A stretch of DNA of 64,000 nucleotides, taken from assembly GCA_021325515.1 (NCBI GenBank), contig JAJPHC010000014.1:62001-126000 (forward strand), read 5' to 3'. Under the pieces are notes generated by a model. The model did no database searches. It was given only the letters and a program-made list of their open reading frames with translations, and was not told the origin of the DNA. Source of the DNA: Acidobacteriota bacterium. Its GTDB lineage: Bacteria; Acidobacteriota; Thermoanaerobaculia; Gp7-AA8. Within the stretch, counting starts at the first letter, position 1. Each line of letters starts with the position of its first letter. The translations under genes were made by a program, and so were the position numbers. Positions 24,887 through 36,010 of the stretch are shown here, piece by piece.

Positions 24887-24896
24887 GATCGTCTCC

Positions 24897-25622
24897 TTAG
24901 CGTCCAAGCAGCGCGAGGAACGCATCCTCGAGCGAGCGCGCGCCATGTTTGATTTCCGAGGGTGAGCCTTCCGCGACGATGCGGCCGTGATCGATGACGG
25001 CCACGCGGTCGGCGAGGGCGTCGGCCTCATCGAGGTAGTGCGTCGTCAGCAGCACCGACTTGCCGCGGTCGACGAAGGCGCGGATCTGTTTCCACAGCGC
25101 GCGCCGCGCTTCGACATCGAGTCCGACCGTCGGCTCGTCGAGCGCGATGAAGTCGGGATTGCCGCAGATCGCGAGGCCGAACAGCAACCGCTGCTTCTGG
25201 CCGCCCGAGAGAGAGCCGAAGCTCTTCTTCTCGATCCCTTCGAGTCCCGCCGCCGCGATGACTTCTGCGAGCGGCATCGGCGATGGGTAGTAACTCGAGA
25301 AGAGCTCGATGTGCTCGCACACGCGCAGCGGCTCGGGGACGCGGGCGACCTGCAGCATCGCACCGGTGCGAATGCGATTGGCGGCATCGCGAGGATCGGC
25401 GCCGAAGACGCGCGCGATGCCGGAGTCCGGCGCGCAAAGGCCGAGGAGAAGGCGGACAGCCGTGGTCTTGCCCGCGCCGTTCGGCCCGAGAAGGGCGACG
25501 AGCTCACCGGGCTGAATGCCGAACGTGAGGTTGTCGAGCGCAGTCGTCGTGCCGAATCTCTTCGTGACATTCGCCAACTGAGCGGGCGGTGGAGCGGTGT
25601 AAAGCTGATGCAGTGTGCTCAT
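24897..25622 (-). CDS. ABC transporter ATP-binding protein
   Basis: 241 residues from ATG 25622 (a GTG two codons upstream is possible). Walker A GPNGAGKTT, Q-loop region MLQVARVPEPL, signature LSGGQKQRL, Walker B DFIALDEPTVGLD and H-loop TTHYLDEAD are all intact, so it should hydrolyse ATP. DrrA/CcmA-type subunit that drives the permease at 24140. First gene of the exporter/two-component operon; the 9-bp repeat array lies in its upstream region. Confidence 0.95.
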   Translation of the reverse strand: MSTLHQLYTAPPPAQLANVTKRFGTTTALDNLTFGIQPGELVALLGPNGAGKTTAVRLLLGLCAPDSGIARVFGADPRDAANRIRTGAMLQVARVPEPLRVCEHIELFSSYYPSPMPLAEVIAAAGLEGIEKKSFGSLSGGQKQRLLFGLAICGNPDFIALDEPTVGLDVEARRALWKQIRAFVDRGKSVLLTTHYLDEADALADRVAVIDHGRIVAEGSPSEIKHGARSLEDAFLALLGR

Positions 25623-25703
25623 GGGCACAGGATGGGGCCGCCGGAGGAATGGGAGTAATGGAGAAGGTCAAGAGGTGAAGGTGACGTTTGTCAGGATGGG
25701 AAG

Positions 25704-25950
25704 ATGGGACTATGGGACCTATGGGACCTATGGGACCTATGGGCAGAAGGACGGATGGGACGGATGGGACGGATAGGACGGATAGGACGGATAGGACGGA
25801 TGGGACCTATCGGACCTATGGGCAGAAGGACGGATGGGACGGATAGGACGGATGGGACGGATGGGACGGATGGGACGGATGGGACGGATAGGCAGAACGA
25901 AGGTGCTCCACCTATAGGTCCCATAGGTCCCATAGGTCCCATCGTCCCAT
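25704..25950. repeat. 9-bp minisatellite array with 37-bp inverted ends
   Basis: The only gap over 300 nt in the window (25623-26023) is mostly this array. Order on the plus strand: one 8-bp and three 9-bp GGGACCTAT-type units, spacer GGGCAGAA, six RGGACGGAT-type units, two NGGACCTAT units, GGGCAGAA again, seven more RGGACGGAT-type units, then AGGCAGAAC and a 15-nt junction. Four inverted units (ATAGGTCCC three times, ATCGTCCC) close it. The ends 25704-25740 and 25914-25950 are inverted copies matching at 36 of 37 positions. It lies between divergent operons (ABC exporter and sdhCAB). Bases 25623-25703 hold nothing I recognise. Confidence 0.93.
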
Positions 25951-25987
25951 GTGACAACCATGAGCACTCCACCCCCTCTTCATCACC

Positions 25988-26015
25988 TTGACCCATCTCG
26001 TCGCTCGAATATGAT
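25988..26015 (+). promoter_or_regulatory. Candidate promoter of sdhCAB
   Basis: TTGACC (25988-25993), 16-nt spacer, TATGAT (26010-26015). The -10 ends 8 nt before the GTG start of sdhC, so transcription would begin at or within a base or two of the start codon. Confidence 0.65.
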
Positions 26016-26023
26016 GTGCCCCC

Positions 26024-26737
26024 GTGAGCATCACACTCAACGAAGCCCCTCCAACTTCACAGACCTGGTTCGGTTCCTTCTGGGCGACAGCCATCGGCAA
26101 GAAGGCGGTGATGGCGCTGACAGGAGTCTTCCTGTTCGGCTGGATCTTCCTTCACATGTTTGGCAACCTGAAGGTCTACTTCGGGCCGGAGCACTACAAC
26201 AACTACGCGAAGTTCCTCATCACCATGGGCTCGCCGCTGCTCGGCGAGAAATGGGCGCTGTGGGCGTCGCGCAGTCTGCTGATCATCGCCACGATCCTGC
26301 ACGTCTGGGCGGCGACGTCGCTGACGCTGATGAATCAGGCGGCACGCCCGGTCGGGTATCGCCGCCGCGAGTACATCAAGGGCGACTACGCGGCGCGCAC
26401 CATGCGCTGTGGCGGCGTCATCATCTTCCTGTTCGTCATCTACCACCTGCTGCATCTGACGACAGGAACGCTGCACCCGAACTTCATCGAGCACGACGTC
26501 TACCACAACTTCGTGACCGGTTTTCAGGTGTGGTGGGCCAGTGCGATCTACATCGTCGCGAACCTCGCGCTCGGCCTGCACCTCTACCACGGCCTCTGGA
26601 GCATGTTCAATTCGCTCGGATTGAACAATCCGAAATTCAATAGCTGGAAAAGAGTCTTCGCGACCGTCTTTGCACTGGTGATCACGATCGGCAATCTGTC
26701 GTTCCCGATCTCGGTGCTGATTGGAATCGTGAGGTAA
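26024..26737 (+). CDS. sdhC: Succinate dehydrogenase cytochrome b subunit
   Basis: Membrane anchor of complex II. 237 residues, the length of the single-anchor (SdhC/FrdC, di-heme type) subunit; no sdhD is present, which agrees. Five helices are seen: [20 protein letters not shown] (about 30), [16 protein letters not shown] (about 85), [16 protein letters not shown] (about 130), a helix near 165-185 with [10 protein letters not shown], and one at the C-terminus. Histidines at the expected helix positions could ligate heme. The GTG start has no Shine-Dalgarno and is probably leaderless. First of sdhCAB. Confidence 0.93.
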   Translation: MSITLNEAPPTSQTWFGSFWATAIGKKAVMALTGVFLFGWIFLHMFGNLKVYFGPEHYNNYAKFLITMGSPLLGEKWALWASRSLLIIATILHVWAATSLTLMNQAARPVGYRRREYIKGDYAARTMRCGGVIIFLFVIYHLLHLTTGTLHPNFIEHDVYHNFVTGFQVWWASAIYIVANLALGLHLYHGLWSMFNSLGLNNPKFNSWKRVFATVFALVITIGNLSFPISVLIGIVR

Positions 26738-26745
26738 CCGCCAAG

Positions 26746-28655
<1,910 letters not shown>

Positions 28656-28659
<4 letters not shown>

Positions 28660-29399
28660 ATCTGACTCTGCATGTCTGGCGGCAGGCCGCGCGCAGCGAG
28701 AGCGGCAAGTTCGTCACCTACAAAGCCGAGAACATTTCGGCCGATGCTTCGTTCCTCGAGATGCTCGACGTCGTCAACGAGACGCTGATCGAGAAAGGGG
28801 AAGAGCCGATCCACTTCGAGCACGACTGCCGCGAAGGCATCTGCGGTTCGTGCGGCATGATGATCAACGGCGTCGCGCACGGCCCCATCGGCAAGACCGC
28901 CACGTGTCAACTGCACATGCGCCATTTCAACGACGGCGATGAAGTCGTGATCGAGCCGTGGCGGGCGCGCGCGTTCCCCGTGATCAAGGATCTGATCGTG
29001 GACCGCAGCGGGCTCGATCGCATCATCCAGGCCGGCGGTTTCGTGTCGGTCAACACCGGAAGCGCGATCGAAGCGAACTCGCTCCCGATTCCGAAGCCGG
29101 TGCAGGAACTGGCCATGGATGCCGCGGAGTGCATCCAGTGCGGCGCGTGCGTCGCACAATGTCCGAACGGCGCGGGCCAACTATTCACTGCAGCGAAGGT
29201 CTCCCACCTCGGCCTGCTCCCCCAGGGACAGCCGGAGCGCTACTCGCGCGTCGTGAAGATGGTGGAAACGATGGAGTCGATGTTCGGCTCCTGCACGATG
29301 TTCCGCGAATGCGAAGCGGTCTGCCCGAAAGGCATCTCGACCGACTTCATCGCACGGATGAATCGCGACTACATCGTCGCGAAGTTCAAGAGAGACTGA
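28656..29399 (+). CDS. sdhB: Succinate dehydrogenase iron-sulfur subunit
   Basis: Electron-transfer subunit of complex II. 247 residues. [2Fe-2S] ligands in [15 protein letters not shown] and the later TATC; [4Fe-4S] and [3Fe-4S] ligands in [14 protein letters not shown] and [15 protein letters not shown]. The ATG overlaps the sdhA stop. Last gene of the operon; a strong palindrome follows. Confidence 0.97.
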
Positions 29400-29400
29400 C

Positions 29401-29489
29401 GCGATGCTTTGCATCGCGGGCGCTGGGCGCGAGGCGCGAGGCGCAGGACGAGGCGATCGGCCGTCCTTGCGCCCGGCGCCCGGCGCCTT
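29401..29489. repeat. GC-rich palindrome at a convergent junction (GGCGC family)
   Basis: A small hairpin GCGATGC-TTT-GCATCGC (29401-29417) is followed by a long imperfect inverted repeat of GGCGCTGGGCGC-type blocks (29419-29489), whose central arms CGCAGGACG and CGTCCTTGCG pair with one bulge. It fills the gap between sdhB and the convergent lipoprotein gene and could terminate both. Confidence 0.7.
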
Positions 29490-29499
29490 CTGATCAAGG

Positions 29500-30129
29500 T
29501 CACTTCACCTTGCTCGCCGCATCCTTGGCCATCTTCAGATGGTCCTGCAGCGTCGGCAGCGTCTTTCCGGCCCACGCCTTCAGATCGGCATCCTTCGCGT
29601 CCTTCGACTGCTTCTCGAATTCCTTGACGTCCTTTTCGTGGTCTTCGACCATCGCCTTCATGTAGGCCTTGTCGAAGTCCTTTCCTGTTTTCTTCGAAAG
29701 CTCGTCCGCAACTTTTTTGTGTTCGTCGCCGATGTCCGACGGCAACGCGACACCCTTCGTGGACGCGAGCTGCTTCAGCTCATCATTCGCTTTCGAATGA
29801 TCGGTGACCATCCGGTCGGCGAACGCTTTCACGGCTGGGTCGGTTGCCTTCGACTGTGCGGTCGTTCCGAATTGCACTTCGGCCAGCCCGCCCTGCGCCG
29901 CCTTCGTCATGAACTCCTTGTCGGCGGGATCGAGGTTGCCCGCTGTCGATGTCGTGCTGGTAGCGCTGGATCCCGTCGTGTCGTACGTCGATGTCGTCGC
30001 CGACGTGTCGCTAGCCGTCGTGCTGGTGCTCGCCGTATCGCTCGTACTGCTGCTGCTTTCGTTCTTGTTGCAGGCCAGCGTAGCGATGAAGAGAAGTGCT
30101 GCGAGAATGATTGTGAACTGCTGTTTCAT
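29500..30129 (-). CDS. DUF4142 family lipoprotein
   Basis: 209 residues from ATG 30129, with AGGAGGAG upstream. Signal peptide with lipobox at LIATLAC. A low-complexity Ser/Thr/Ala linker (about 22-65) places the domain away from the membrane. The DUF4142 helical bundle (about 70-205) shows KEFMTKAAQGGLAEVQFG, DRMVTDHSKANDEL and MVEDHEKDVKEFE. The fold is ferritin-like with histidines that might bind metal; function is unknown. Divergent from the hybrid kinase gene. Confidence 0.88.
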   Translation of the reverse strand: MKQQFTIILAALLFIATLACNKNESSSSTSDTASTSTTASDTSATTSTYDTTGSSATSTTSTAGNLDPADKEFMTKAAQGGLAEVQFGTTAQSKATDPAVKAFADRMVTDHSKANDELKQLASTKGVALPSDIGDEHKKVADELSKKTGKDFDKAYMKAMVEDHEKDVKEFEKQSKDAKDADLKAWAGKTLPTLQDHLKMAKDAASKVK

Positions 30130-30218
30130 TGCTCCTCCTACAAGAAGTTGTGCAGGCAGTCGCAAGCGGTGCAGGAAGTGCTCCAGTTTGACGGGTTAGA
30201 ATGGGTGCAGGGTCCGGA

Positions 30219-32633
30219 ATGTCCAGCAAGGCGGAGCTGCAGGAGATCGCCGCCGAGTCCGCCAGATTGTTCAAGGCGCCGGTGGCGTTGATCGGAATGC
30301 TCGAACCGAATCGGGAGAGCATTCGTACGAGTGTCGGATGGGATGTGGCCGCGTTGCCGCGTGCCTGTTCCTTCGCTGCGATTGCTGCCGAGGCCGGTGG
30401 GGTTTCGATTGCACCGGACGCGGCGGCCGACGCCGGTCTTGCGGCTCATCCGCTCGTCAAGGGACAGCCGCACATCCGTTTCATCGCGACCGCGCCGATG
30501 ATCGACGACGGCCGGTTTCTCGGCGCGCTCACTGTGCTGGACACGCAGCCGCACGAGGTCACACGCGACCAGGCGTCGCTTCTCCAGTTGCTGGCGAGCT
30601 ATGCGGCGCGCGTGCTCGTGTTCGAAGAACGGATCGATGAGAGCGAAGAGCGCTTCCGCGACTTCTTCGATCGCATCCCCGAATTCGTGATGAGCATCAA
30701 CGCAGAAGGGAAGCTTCTGCATGCGAATGCCGCCACGTTCGACATCCTCGGCTATTCGTTCGAGGAGCTGAGGAAAGGGCCGATCACGCGCGTCATCGAT
30801 CCCGATTCGCGCGAGGCATTCCGCCGCGCATTCGGCGAAGTATTCGCCTCGGGCTATGCGCAAACGGTCGAGACGATTTTCGTGACGTCCGCGGGACGGC
30901 GCATCGATGTCGAAGGTTCGCTCTATCCGAAGGTGATCGACGGGACGCCGGTGCTGTTGCGCGTGATGTTTCGCGACATCACCGAGCGGAAACAGTTCGA
31001 GGCCGACCTGGGCAGCGCTCGCGACGCCGCGCTGGAAGCTGCACGGCTGAAGACGCATTTCCTCACGAACGTCAGCCATGAGATCCGCACGCCGATGAAC
31101 GGCATCGTCGGCATGATCGATCTGCTCCTCTCGACGCCGCTCGATCCCGCGCAGCGTGACTACGCGCATCAGGCGCGGTCGAGCGCGGAAGAGCTGCTGT
31201 CGATCGTGAACAACATTCTCTACGTCTCGAGTCTCGAGGCCGGCGGGCTCGCTCCCGCGATGGTCGACTTCGACCTGCCCCGCACGCTGCAGCGCATCGT
31301 CGAGGTGCTGCAGGTAGGAGCGCTCGGCAAGGATCTCGAGATCCGGATGGAGATGGACAAGAGCATTCCGTCGATCGTGCGCGGCCAGCAGGGACGGCTG
31401 CGGCAGGTCATCACGAACCTGATGGAGAACGCGATCAAGTTCACCGAGGAAGGGAGCGTCGTGCTCTCCGTGTCTCAGCAGACGGAGACGGAGACGCATC
31501 GCGTCCTGCGATTCGAAGTGCGTGACACGGGTCCGGGCATCTCGCCGGAGGATCGCCTTCTGCTCTTCGAACGCTTCTCTCAGATCGATGCATCGTCGAC
31601 GCGGAGGTTCAGCGGAGTCGGGCTTGGACTCGCGACGGCGCGGCAGCTCGTCGAGACGATGGGCGGCTTGATCGATGTCGAATCGACGGTGGGGCTGGGA
31701 TCCACGTTCTGGTTCACGGCGCCGTTCCCCAGGCAGCTCGGATCGCGGCGGCCGATCGCGTCGAGCGATCTGGAGTTCCGCGGCAAGCGCGTGCTGCTCG
31801 TCGATCACTATCCGACGAGCAAGCAGATCGTCCGCCACTATCTCGAGACCACGTGGGAGATGCGCGTGAGCGAAGGGGAGAATGCCGAAGACGTGATCAC
31901 CGCGATGCGGCGCGAAGCGGCGGCGGGAGATCCGTTCCGCCTCGTCCTCTTCGACACGATGCGCGACATGGATCCGCTCTCGTTCGCGCGCGAAGTCGGT
32001 GCGCGGAAAGAGATCGCGGGCACGAGTCTCGTCTATCTCGCGACGGATGTGCGGGAGATCAATCAGGAGCGGCTGCGCGAGGCGGGGATCCACGCCTTCA
32101 TTGCCAAGCCGGTGGGACAGGCGGAGCTGTTCGATGCGATCACGGTCGCGCTGGCGCACGATGCGATTCCGCTCGTGAAGCTCGCATCACCGCAGCCGCA
32201 GGAGGTCCATCCGGCCCCGCGTGAGATTTCCGCCGAGGAGCGGAAGTCGATTCGAGTGCTGCTGGCGGAGGACAATTTTCTGAATCGCAAGCTGACGATG
32301 AGCCAGCTCGAAAAACTGGGCTACGTCGCCGATTCCGTCGTCAACGGCAAGGAGGCGCTCGAAGCCGCGACACGCCTGCCGTACGAGATCATCCTGATGG
32401 ATTGCCAGATGCCGGTCATGGATGGATACGAGGCGACGATGGAAATCCGCCGCCGCGACAACGCGAATCGGAAACGCCGCCGGATCATTGCCATGACGGC
32501 GAATGCGCTGGAAGGCGATCGGGAAAAATGCCTGGCGGCCGGGATGGACGACTATCTGTCGAAGCCTACGCGGCACGAGGATCTGGAGAAGGCGCTCGCG
32601 CGCGCGTTTCTCGCCGTCACAGCCGTTTCGTGA
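30219..32633 (+). CDS. GAF-PAS hybrid sensor histidine kinase with two receiver domains
   Basis: About 804 residues. Order: GAF (about 10-140), PAS/PAC (about 145-265), HisKA with HFLTNVSHEIRTPMNG (histidine near 287), HATPase_c (NLMENAIKF, DTGPGISPED, GVGLGLATARQLVE), receiver 1 (about 525-650), receiver 2 (about 680-800). Receiver 2 is complete (LLAEDN, ILMDCQMPVMDG, lysine in LSKP). Receiver 1 keeps LVLFDTMRDMD but has only one residue of the acidic pair (LLVDHY). No transmembrane helix, so a cytosolic sensor. ATG 30219 is preferred to 30201, which sits inside a -10-like TAGAAT. Confidence 0.92.
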   Translation: MSSKAELQEIAAESARLFKAPVALIGMLEPNRESIRTSVGWDVAALPRACSFAAIAAEAGGVSIAPDAAADAGLAAHPLVKGQPHIRFIATAPMIDDGRFLGALTVLDTQPHEVTRDQASLLQLLASYAARVLVFEERIDESEERFRDFFDRIPEFVMSINAEGKLLHANAATFDILGYSFEELRKGPITRVIDPDSREAFRRAFGEVFASGYAQTVETIFVTSAGRRIDVEGSLYPKVIDGTPVLLRVMFRDITERKQFEADLGSARDAALEAARLKTHFLTNVSHEIRTPMNGIVGMIDLLLSTPLDPAQRDYAHQARSSAEELLSIVNNILYVSSLEAGGLAPAMVDFDLPRTLQRIVEVLQVGALGKDLEIRMEMDKSIPSIVRGQQGRLRQVITNLMENAIKFTEEGSVVLSVSQQTETETHRVLRFEVRDTGPGISPEDRLLLFERFSQIDASSTRRFSGVGLGLATARQLVETMGGLIDVESTVGLGSTFWFTAPFPRQLGSRRPIASSDLEFRGKRVLLVDHYPTSKQIVRHYLETTWEMRVSEGENAEDVITAMRREAAAGDPFRLVLFDTMRDMDPLSFAREVGARKEIAGTSLVYLATDVREINQERLREAGIHAFIAKPVGQAELFDAITVALAHDAIPLVKLASPQPQEVHPAPREISAEERKSIRVLLAEDNFLNRKLTMSQLEKLGYVADSVVNGKEALEAATRLPYEIILMDCQMPVMDGYEATMEIRRRDNANRKRRRIIAMTANALEGDREKCLAAGMDDYLSKPTRHEDLEKALARAFLAVTAVS

Positions 32634-33783
32634 GCGCGGCCGCCAGCCGCTCGTAATCGCCGATCTCGTTGTAGAGCTGAGCCGAGATGCGGAGGATGCG
32701 TTTCGGCGGATGCGGAAACGGTACGAGCGGCACCTCGATCTGATCCTCGAACAGCAGTGAATCCTGCAGCGGATCTCCGTACAGCGAGGGCGCCGTGACG
32801 GCGTCGCCATCGGGAAGAGGAAGTGCGGCCATCGATCCGATCATCTCGTCCGGCGCGGAATGCTCGACGTGCAGCGCCGCGGCGAGGAGATCGCGCGCCT
32901 GAAGCGCGAGGCGCCGGTTGCGCTCCATCAACGCGGGCCATCCGCCGTCGACGAGTGATCCCATGTAGCGGATGGCTTCCGCGGACGCGAGCCAGGCGGA
33001 GGGATCGAACGTTCCCGTCCAGTCGAACTCGAGGTGATAGCGGCTGCGGTCGCTGCGCGTGGAGTTGGCGCCGTGACTGACCGCAATCGGATGAAGCCCG
33101 AGCCGGCGGTTCCTGCTTGCGTAAAGAAAGCCGGCGCCTTTCGGCGCGCAGACCCACTTGTGCAGGTTCGCGGTGTAGTACGCCACGTCGAGCTCCCGCA
33201 GATCGAGCGGGATCATTCCCGGCGCGTGCGCACCGTCGACGAGGACATCGATGCCGCGCGCCTTCATCTCATCGGCGATGCGCCTGATCGGAAGAATCAG
33301 TGCGGTCTGGCTCGTGATGTGATCGATCACCAGGAGACGCGTGCGATCGGTGACCTTCTCGACGATTCGCTCGATGACGATGTCGGATGACGGGATGGGA
33401 AAGGGGAGGGTGGCGGTGACGACCTTCGCTCCCGCCAGGGCGGCGACATACTCGATCGTGTTGCGCGTCGCGTTGTACTCGTGATTCGTCACCAGCAGCT
33501 CGTCATGCTTGTCGAGGTCGAGCGAGCGCAGGACGGCGTTGATGCCGGCCGTGGCATTCGGGACGAAGACGAGACCGGCCGGATCGGCGCCGGCAAAGTC
33601 GGCAACCTCGCGGCGCGCGGCATCGAGCAGCAGCTCCAGTTCGCGCACCATGAAACGCACCGGCTCCCGCTCCATCTGCGCGCGCAACTCGTCCTGCCGG
33701 GCGAGAATCGCGCGCGGTGTCGCGCCGAACGAGCCGTGATTGAGAAAGGTGATCGCGGGGTCGAGGAGCCAGAGATGTTTCAT
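32617..33783 (-). CDS. Class V aminotransferase (isopenicillin-N epimerase-like)
   Basis: 388 residues from ATG 33783 (MKHLWLLDPAITFLNHGSFG). PLP fold type I: FVPNATAGINAVLR (phosphate-binding region), DGAHAPGMIPLDL (aspartate on the pyridine nitrogen) and the Schiff-base lysine in YTANLHKWVCAPKGAGFL. Most like CefD-type epimerases or desulfurase-like enzymes of unknown substrate. It overlaps the convergent kinase gene by 17 nt. Its upstream region is a palindromic element. Confidence 0.88.
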   Translation of the reverse strand: MKHLWLLDPAITFLNHGSFGATPRAILARQDELRAQMEREPVRFMVRELELLLDAARREVADFAGADPAGLVFVPNATAGINAVLRSLDLDKHDELLVTNHEYNATRNTIEYVAALAGAKVVTATLPFPIPSSDIVIERIVEKVTDRTRLLVIDHITSQTALILPIRRIADEMKARGIDVLVDGAHAPGMIPLDLRELDVAYYTANLHKWVCAPKGAGFLYASRNRRLGLHPIAVSHGANSTRSDRSRYHLEFDWTGTFDPSAWLASAEAIRYMGSLVDGGWPALMERNRRLALQARDLLAAALHVEHSAPDEMIGSMAALPLPDGDAVTAPSLYGDPLQDSLLFEDQIEVPLVPFPHPPKRILRISAQLYNEIGDYERLAAALTKRL

Positions 33784-33791
33784 CCGTCGAG

Positions 33792-33854
33792 AGTGTAGGA
33801 CAAGCGCTCTGCTCGCCGGTACGAGCTGAGAGTTTGTTCTACGCTGGAATTTGG
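33792..33854. repeat. GTAGGACA palindromic element, copy 2
   Basis: Left end AGTGTAGGACAAGCGCTCT and right end AGAGTTTGTTCTACGCT are imperfect inverted copies, with a central GAGC-type motif. The right end contains the TAG stop of the aminotransferase gene at 33839. Confidence 0.65.
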
Positions 33855-34957
33855 CTAACCAGGCGTTGCACTCCATCGGCGAAGATGTCCGGCTTCGTCA
33901 GAAGCGATACGACCAGGAACCCTTCCGCCGGGAAGTCGAAGAAGTATCCGGGATGCACCGCCACGGAGTGCTGCTGAATGAGCCGCAGCGCGAGCTCTTC
34001 CTCAGGCTCGATGTTCGGGATGCGAAGAACGGCCGACCAGCCGCCTTCCACGGGAAGAATGCGCGCGCTCGGCGCGAGCTCGATCGCGCGCGTGAGCACG
34101 TCGAGGTTGAGGCGCGTGCGTGCGCGGATCGCGCTGCGGATCGACGGTGCGAGCCGCAGCAGATCGGGGAGCGCTTCCTGCACCGGCGTCGAGACCGAGA
34201 GGTAGTTGTCGGCGATCATCTCCAAAGCGGAGATCGCATCGCCCGCACCCGGCCCGCTGGCGCGGATCCATCCGAGCTTCACGTGCGGCAGGCCGGCCGA
34301 CTTGGAGAGACCGCCCAGCGTGAACGTCAGCACATCGTCGCGAACGAACGTCCGGTGCGGAACGTCATCGAGCGCGTAGTCGAAGAAGACCTCGTCCGAA
34401 ATGACCGGCAGGCCGCAGGCCGCGAGCGACTCCTGTTCATGGGGCGCCACGTACGAGCCGGTGGGATTGTTCGGGTTGACCACGATGATCGCCCGCGTGC
34501 GTGACGTTCGCGCATTCGCGATGTGGGCGGGATCGATCTCCCATCTCCGATGGAGCTCGAGCGGGAACGAGCGGAGCTCGATCAATTCGAGGGACGCGAG
34601 GTGCTCGAGCAGCGGATATGACGGCGTCGCGGTCAGGACGTCATCGCCGGGATCGGTGAGCAACTTGAACAGATAACCATATGCTTCACTGGTACTGGCG
34701 GTGATGGCGAGCTCCGAGGCATCGCATCCGAGGTACTGCGCGACGGCCTCGCGCGCGGAGGGGATGCCGAGCGGATGTGGATCGTACGAGGCGCGCGCCG
34801 CGCGTGCGAACGCCTCGCTCAGTTCATCCAGTGGGTAGGCGATGCCGGCGCGCGTCGGGTTCGACTCGGTCAGGTCGAGAAGACCGGCGCAGGACGCGCG
34901 TGCAATCGCGAGCCGATTCGATGGCGCGTTCCATTGCGCGCGGCGTGAGAAGGGCAT
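33839..34957 (-). CDS. Class I/II pyridoxal-phosphate aminotransferase
   Basis: 372 residues. Fold type I aspartate-aminotransferase family: LTESNPTR substrate loop, ITASTSEAYGYLFKLL, IVVNPNNPTGSYV (asparagine and proline motif), PVISDEVFFDYAL (PLP aspartate) and TFTLGGLSKSAGLPHVKLGW (Schiff-base lysine, about residue 225). The amino-acid substrate cannot be read from sequence. Its start is directly adjacent to the previous stop, so it is in an operon with the PA2779/PA2778-like pair. Its TAG stop lies within a palindromic element. Confidence 0.9.
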   Translation of the reverse strand: MPFSRRAQWNAPSNRLAIARASCAGLLDLTESNPTRAGIAYPLDELSEAFARAARASYDPHPLGIPSAREAVAQYLGCDASELAITASTSEAYGYLFKLLTDPGDDVLTATPSYPLLEHLASLELIELRSFPLELHRRWEIDPAHIANARTSRTRAIIVVNPNNPTGSYVAPHEQESLAACGLPVISDEVFFDYALDDVPHRTFVRDDVLTFTLGGLSKSAGLPHVKLGWIRASGPGAGDAISALEMIADNYLSVSTPVQEALPDLLRLAPSIRSAIRARTRLNLDVLTRAIELAPSARILPVEGGWSAVLRIPNIEPEEELALRLIQQHSVAVHPGYFFDFPAEGFLVVSLLTKPDIFADGVQRLVSQIPA

Positions 34958-36010
34958 TCAGCGCGTGATCGTATCAGCGCAGGAGATCGGTGCCGGCTCC
35001 GTCTGTGGAGGCATCGTCGTGCGCGCCTCCTCCATCGTCTTCGCCGCTTCACCGCAGTCGCCTTTTGCGGCGAGCACGCGCGCCAGCGTATCGAGGACGA
35101 CCCAGGTGTCGGGCCCTTTCTGCGCGACCGCGGCCCGCGCGAGCGTTTCCGCCTCGGGCAGGCGCTTTTCCTCGAGCAGCAGCCAGGCGAGGTTGTTCAG
35201 TGCGTCGCGCGATCCGGCATCCAGCTTCAGCGCGTGGCGGAACGCATCCTCGGATTCCTCGCGATGGCCGAGCTTCATCTCGACATTGCCGAGGTTGGTC
35301 CAGGCGAGGGCGGAACCGGGGTGTTGTGCGAGGAGCTTGCGGTACTCCGCGGCAGCGCCGGCCACATCCCCGCGCTCTTCGAGCGCCACGGCGGCGCGGA
35401 TGAAGGGTGTCGCGGGATCGCCGGGATGGATCAGGATCGCCGCATGTCCGCCGCCGCTCCACGCCTTCTCAAGTCGATCGAACGTGGTCCAGCGCGCTTT
35501 CGCATCGCCGAACTGCGTGCGAATCAGTCCGCGATCGGCGTCGAGTCCATCGACGACGATGTAATGGAAGAAGTCGAACTGGCGGCCGAACGTGTCGATC
35601 ACGCGCAGCATGAGAATTACCGGATGCCCGCTGCGCAATTCGTTTTCGATCAGGGCGCGATCGCCGGTGACGAGTGTCGCGTCGAATCCTTTGCCGCGTG
35701 CCGCGAGCAGCATGTCGATCGTCAGCACGCCGCCGCGCATCTTCGGCAGCGTGGCGTCCCAGGTCTGCATGGTCGTTGGTTCGCCGTAGTGCTGGAGCAC
35801 GGTGGCGAGCGAACCGGCACCGCATGACTCGATGCCCCACGTCAACTGAGGCACGTCCTGAATGACGATCGCAGACGAGGAGGGACGCCGGGAGCGCGGG
35901 GCGAGAGTGATGCAGGAGACGGAGAGGAGGCAGCAGACGGCGGCCACGAAGGCCGGAATGAATCGGGCGAGCCGGTTGCCCGCCCGATACACGAACCGCG
36001 GATCGTTCAC
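34958..36010 (-). CDS. PA2778-like C39-family cysteine peptidase lipoprotein with TPR repeats
   Basis: 350 residues from GTG 36010, whose GTGA overlaps the stop of the upstream gene. N-terminal hydrophobic segment ending in a lipobox (LLSVSC, about residue 33). C39-like papain-fold domain (about 45-200): SCGAGSLATVLQHYG has the catalytic cysteine, FDFFHYIVVDGLD the histidine. TPR helices follow (about 205-330), e.g. ALAWTNLGNVEMKLGHREES. The pairing with the small protein at 36007 matches the conserved Pseudomonas pair PA2778/PA2779. Biological role unknown. Confidence 0.82.
   Translation of the reverse strand: MNDPRFVYRAGNRLARFIPAFVAAVCCLLSVSCITLAPRSRRPSSSAIVIQDVPQLTWGIESCGAGSLATVLQHYGEPTTMQTWDATLPKMRGGVLTIDMLLAARGKGFDATLVTGDRALIENELRSGHPVILMLRVIDTFGRQFDFFHYIVVDGLDADRGLIRTQFGDAKARWTTFDRLEKAWSGGGHAAILIHPGDPATPFIRAAVALEERGDVAGAAAEYRKLLAQHPGSALAWTNLGNVEMKLGHREESEDAFRHALKLDAGSRDALNNLAWLLLEEKRLPEAETLARAAVAQKGPDTWVVLDTLARVLAAKGDCGEAAKTMEEARTTMPPQTEPAPISCADTITR

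Noticed and set aside
25704-25950. Possible CRISPR array
   Set aside because: Units of 9 bp with no unique spacers and no cas genes; it is a minisatellite.
25691-25996. Open frames giving GPMGPM or RPIRPI repeat peptides over the 9-bp array
   Set aside because: Open only because the repeat period is a multiple of three; no start context, and both strands are equally open.
30138-32159. 673-codon antisense frame opposite the hybrid kinase
   Set aside because: Kinase domains on the plus strand are unambiguous; the antisense product is Arg/His-rich and unlike any family.
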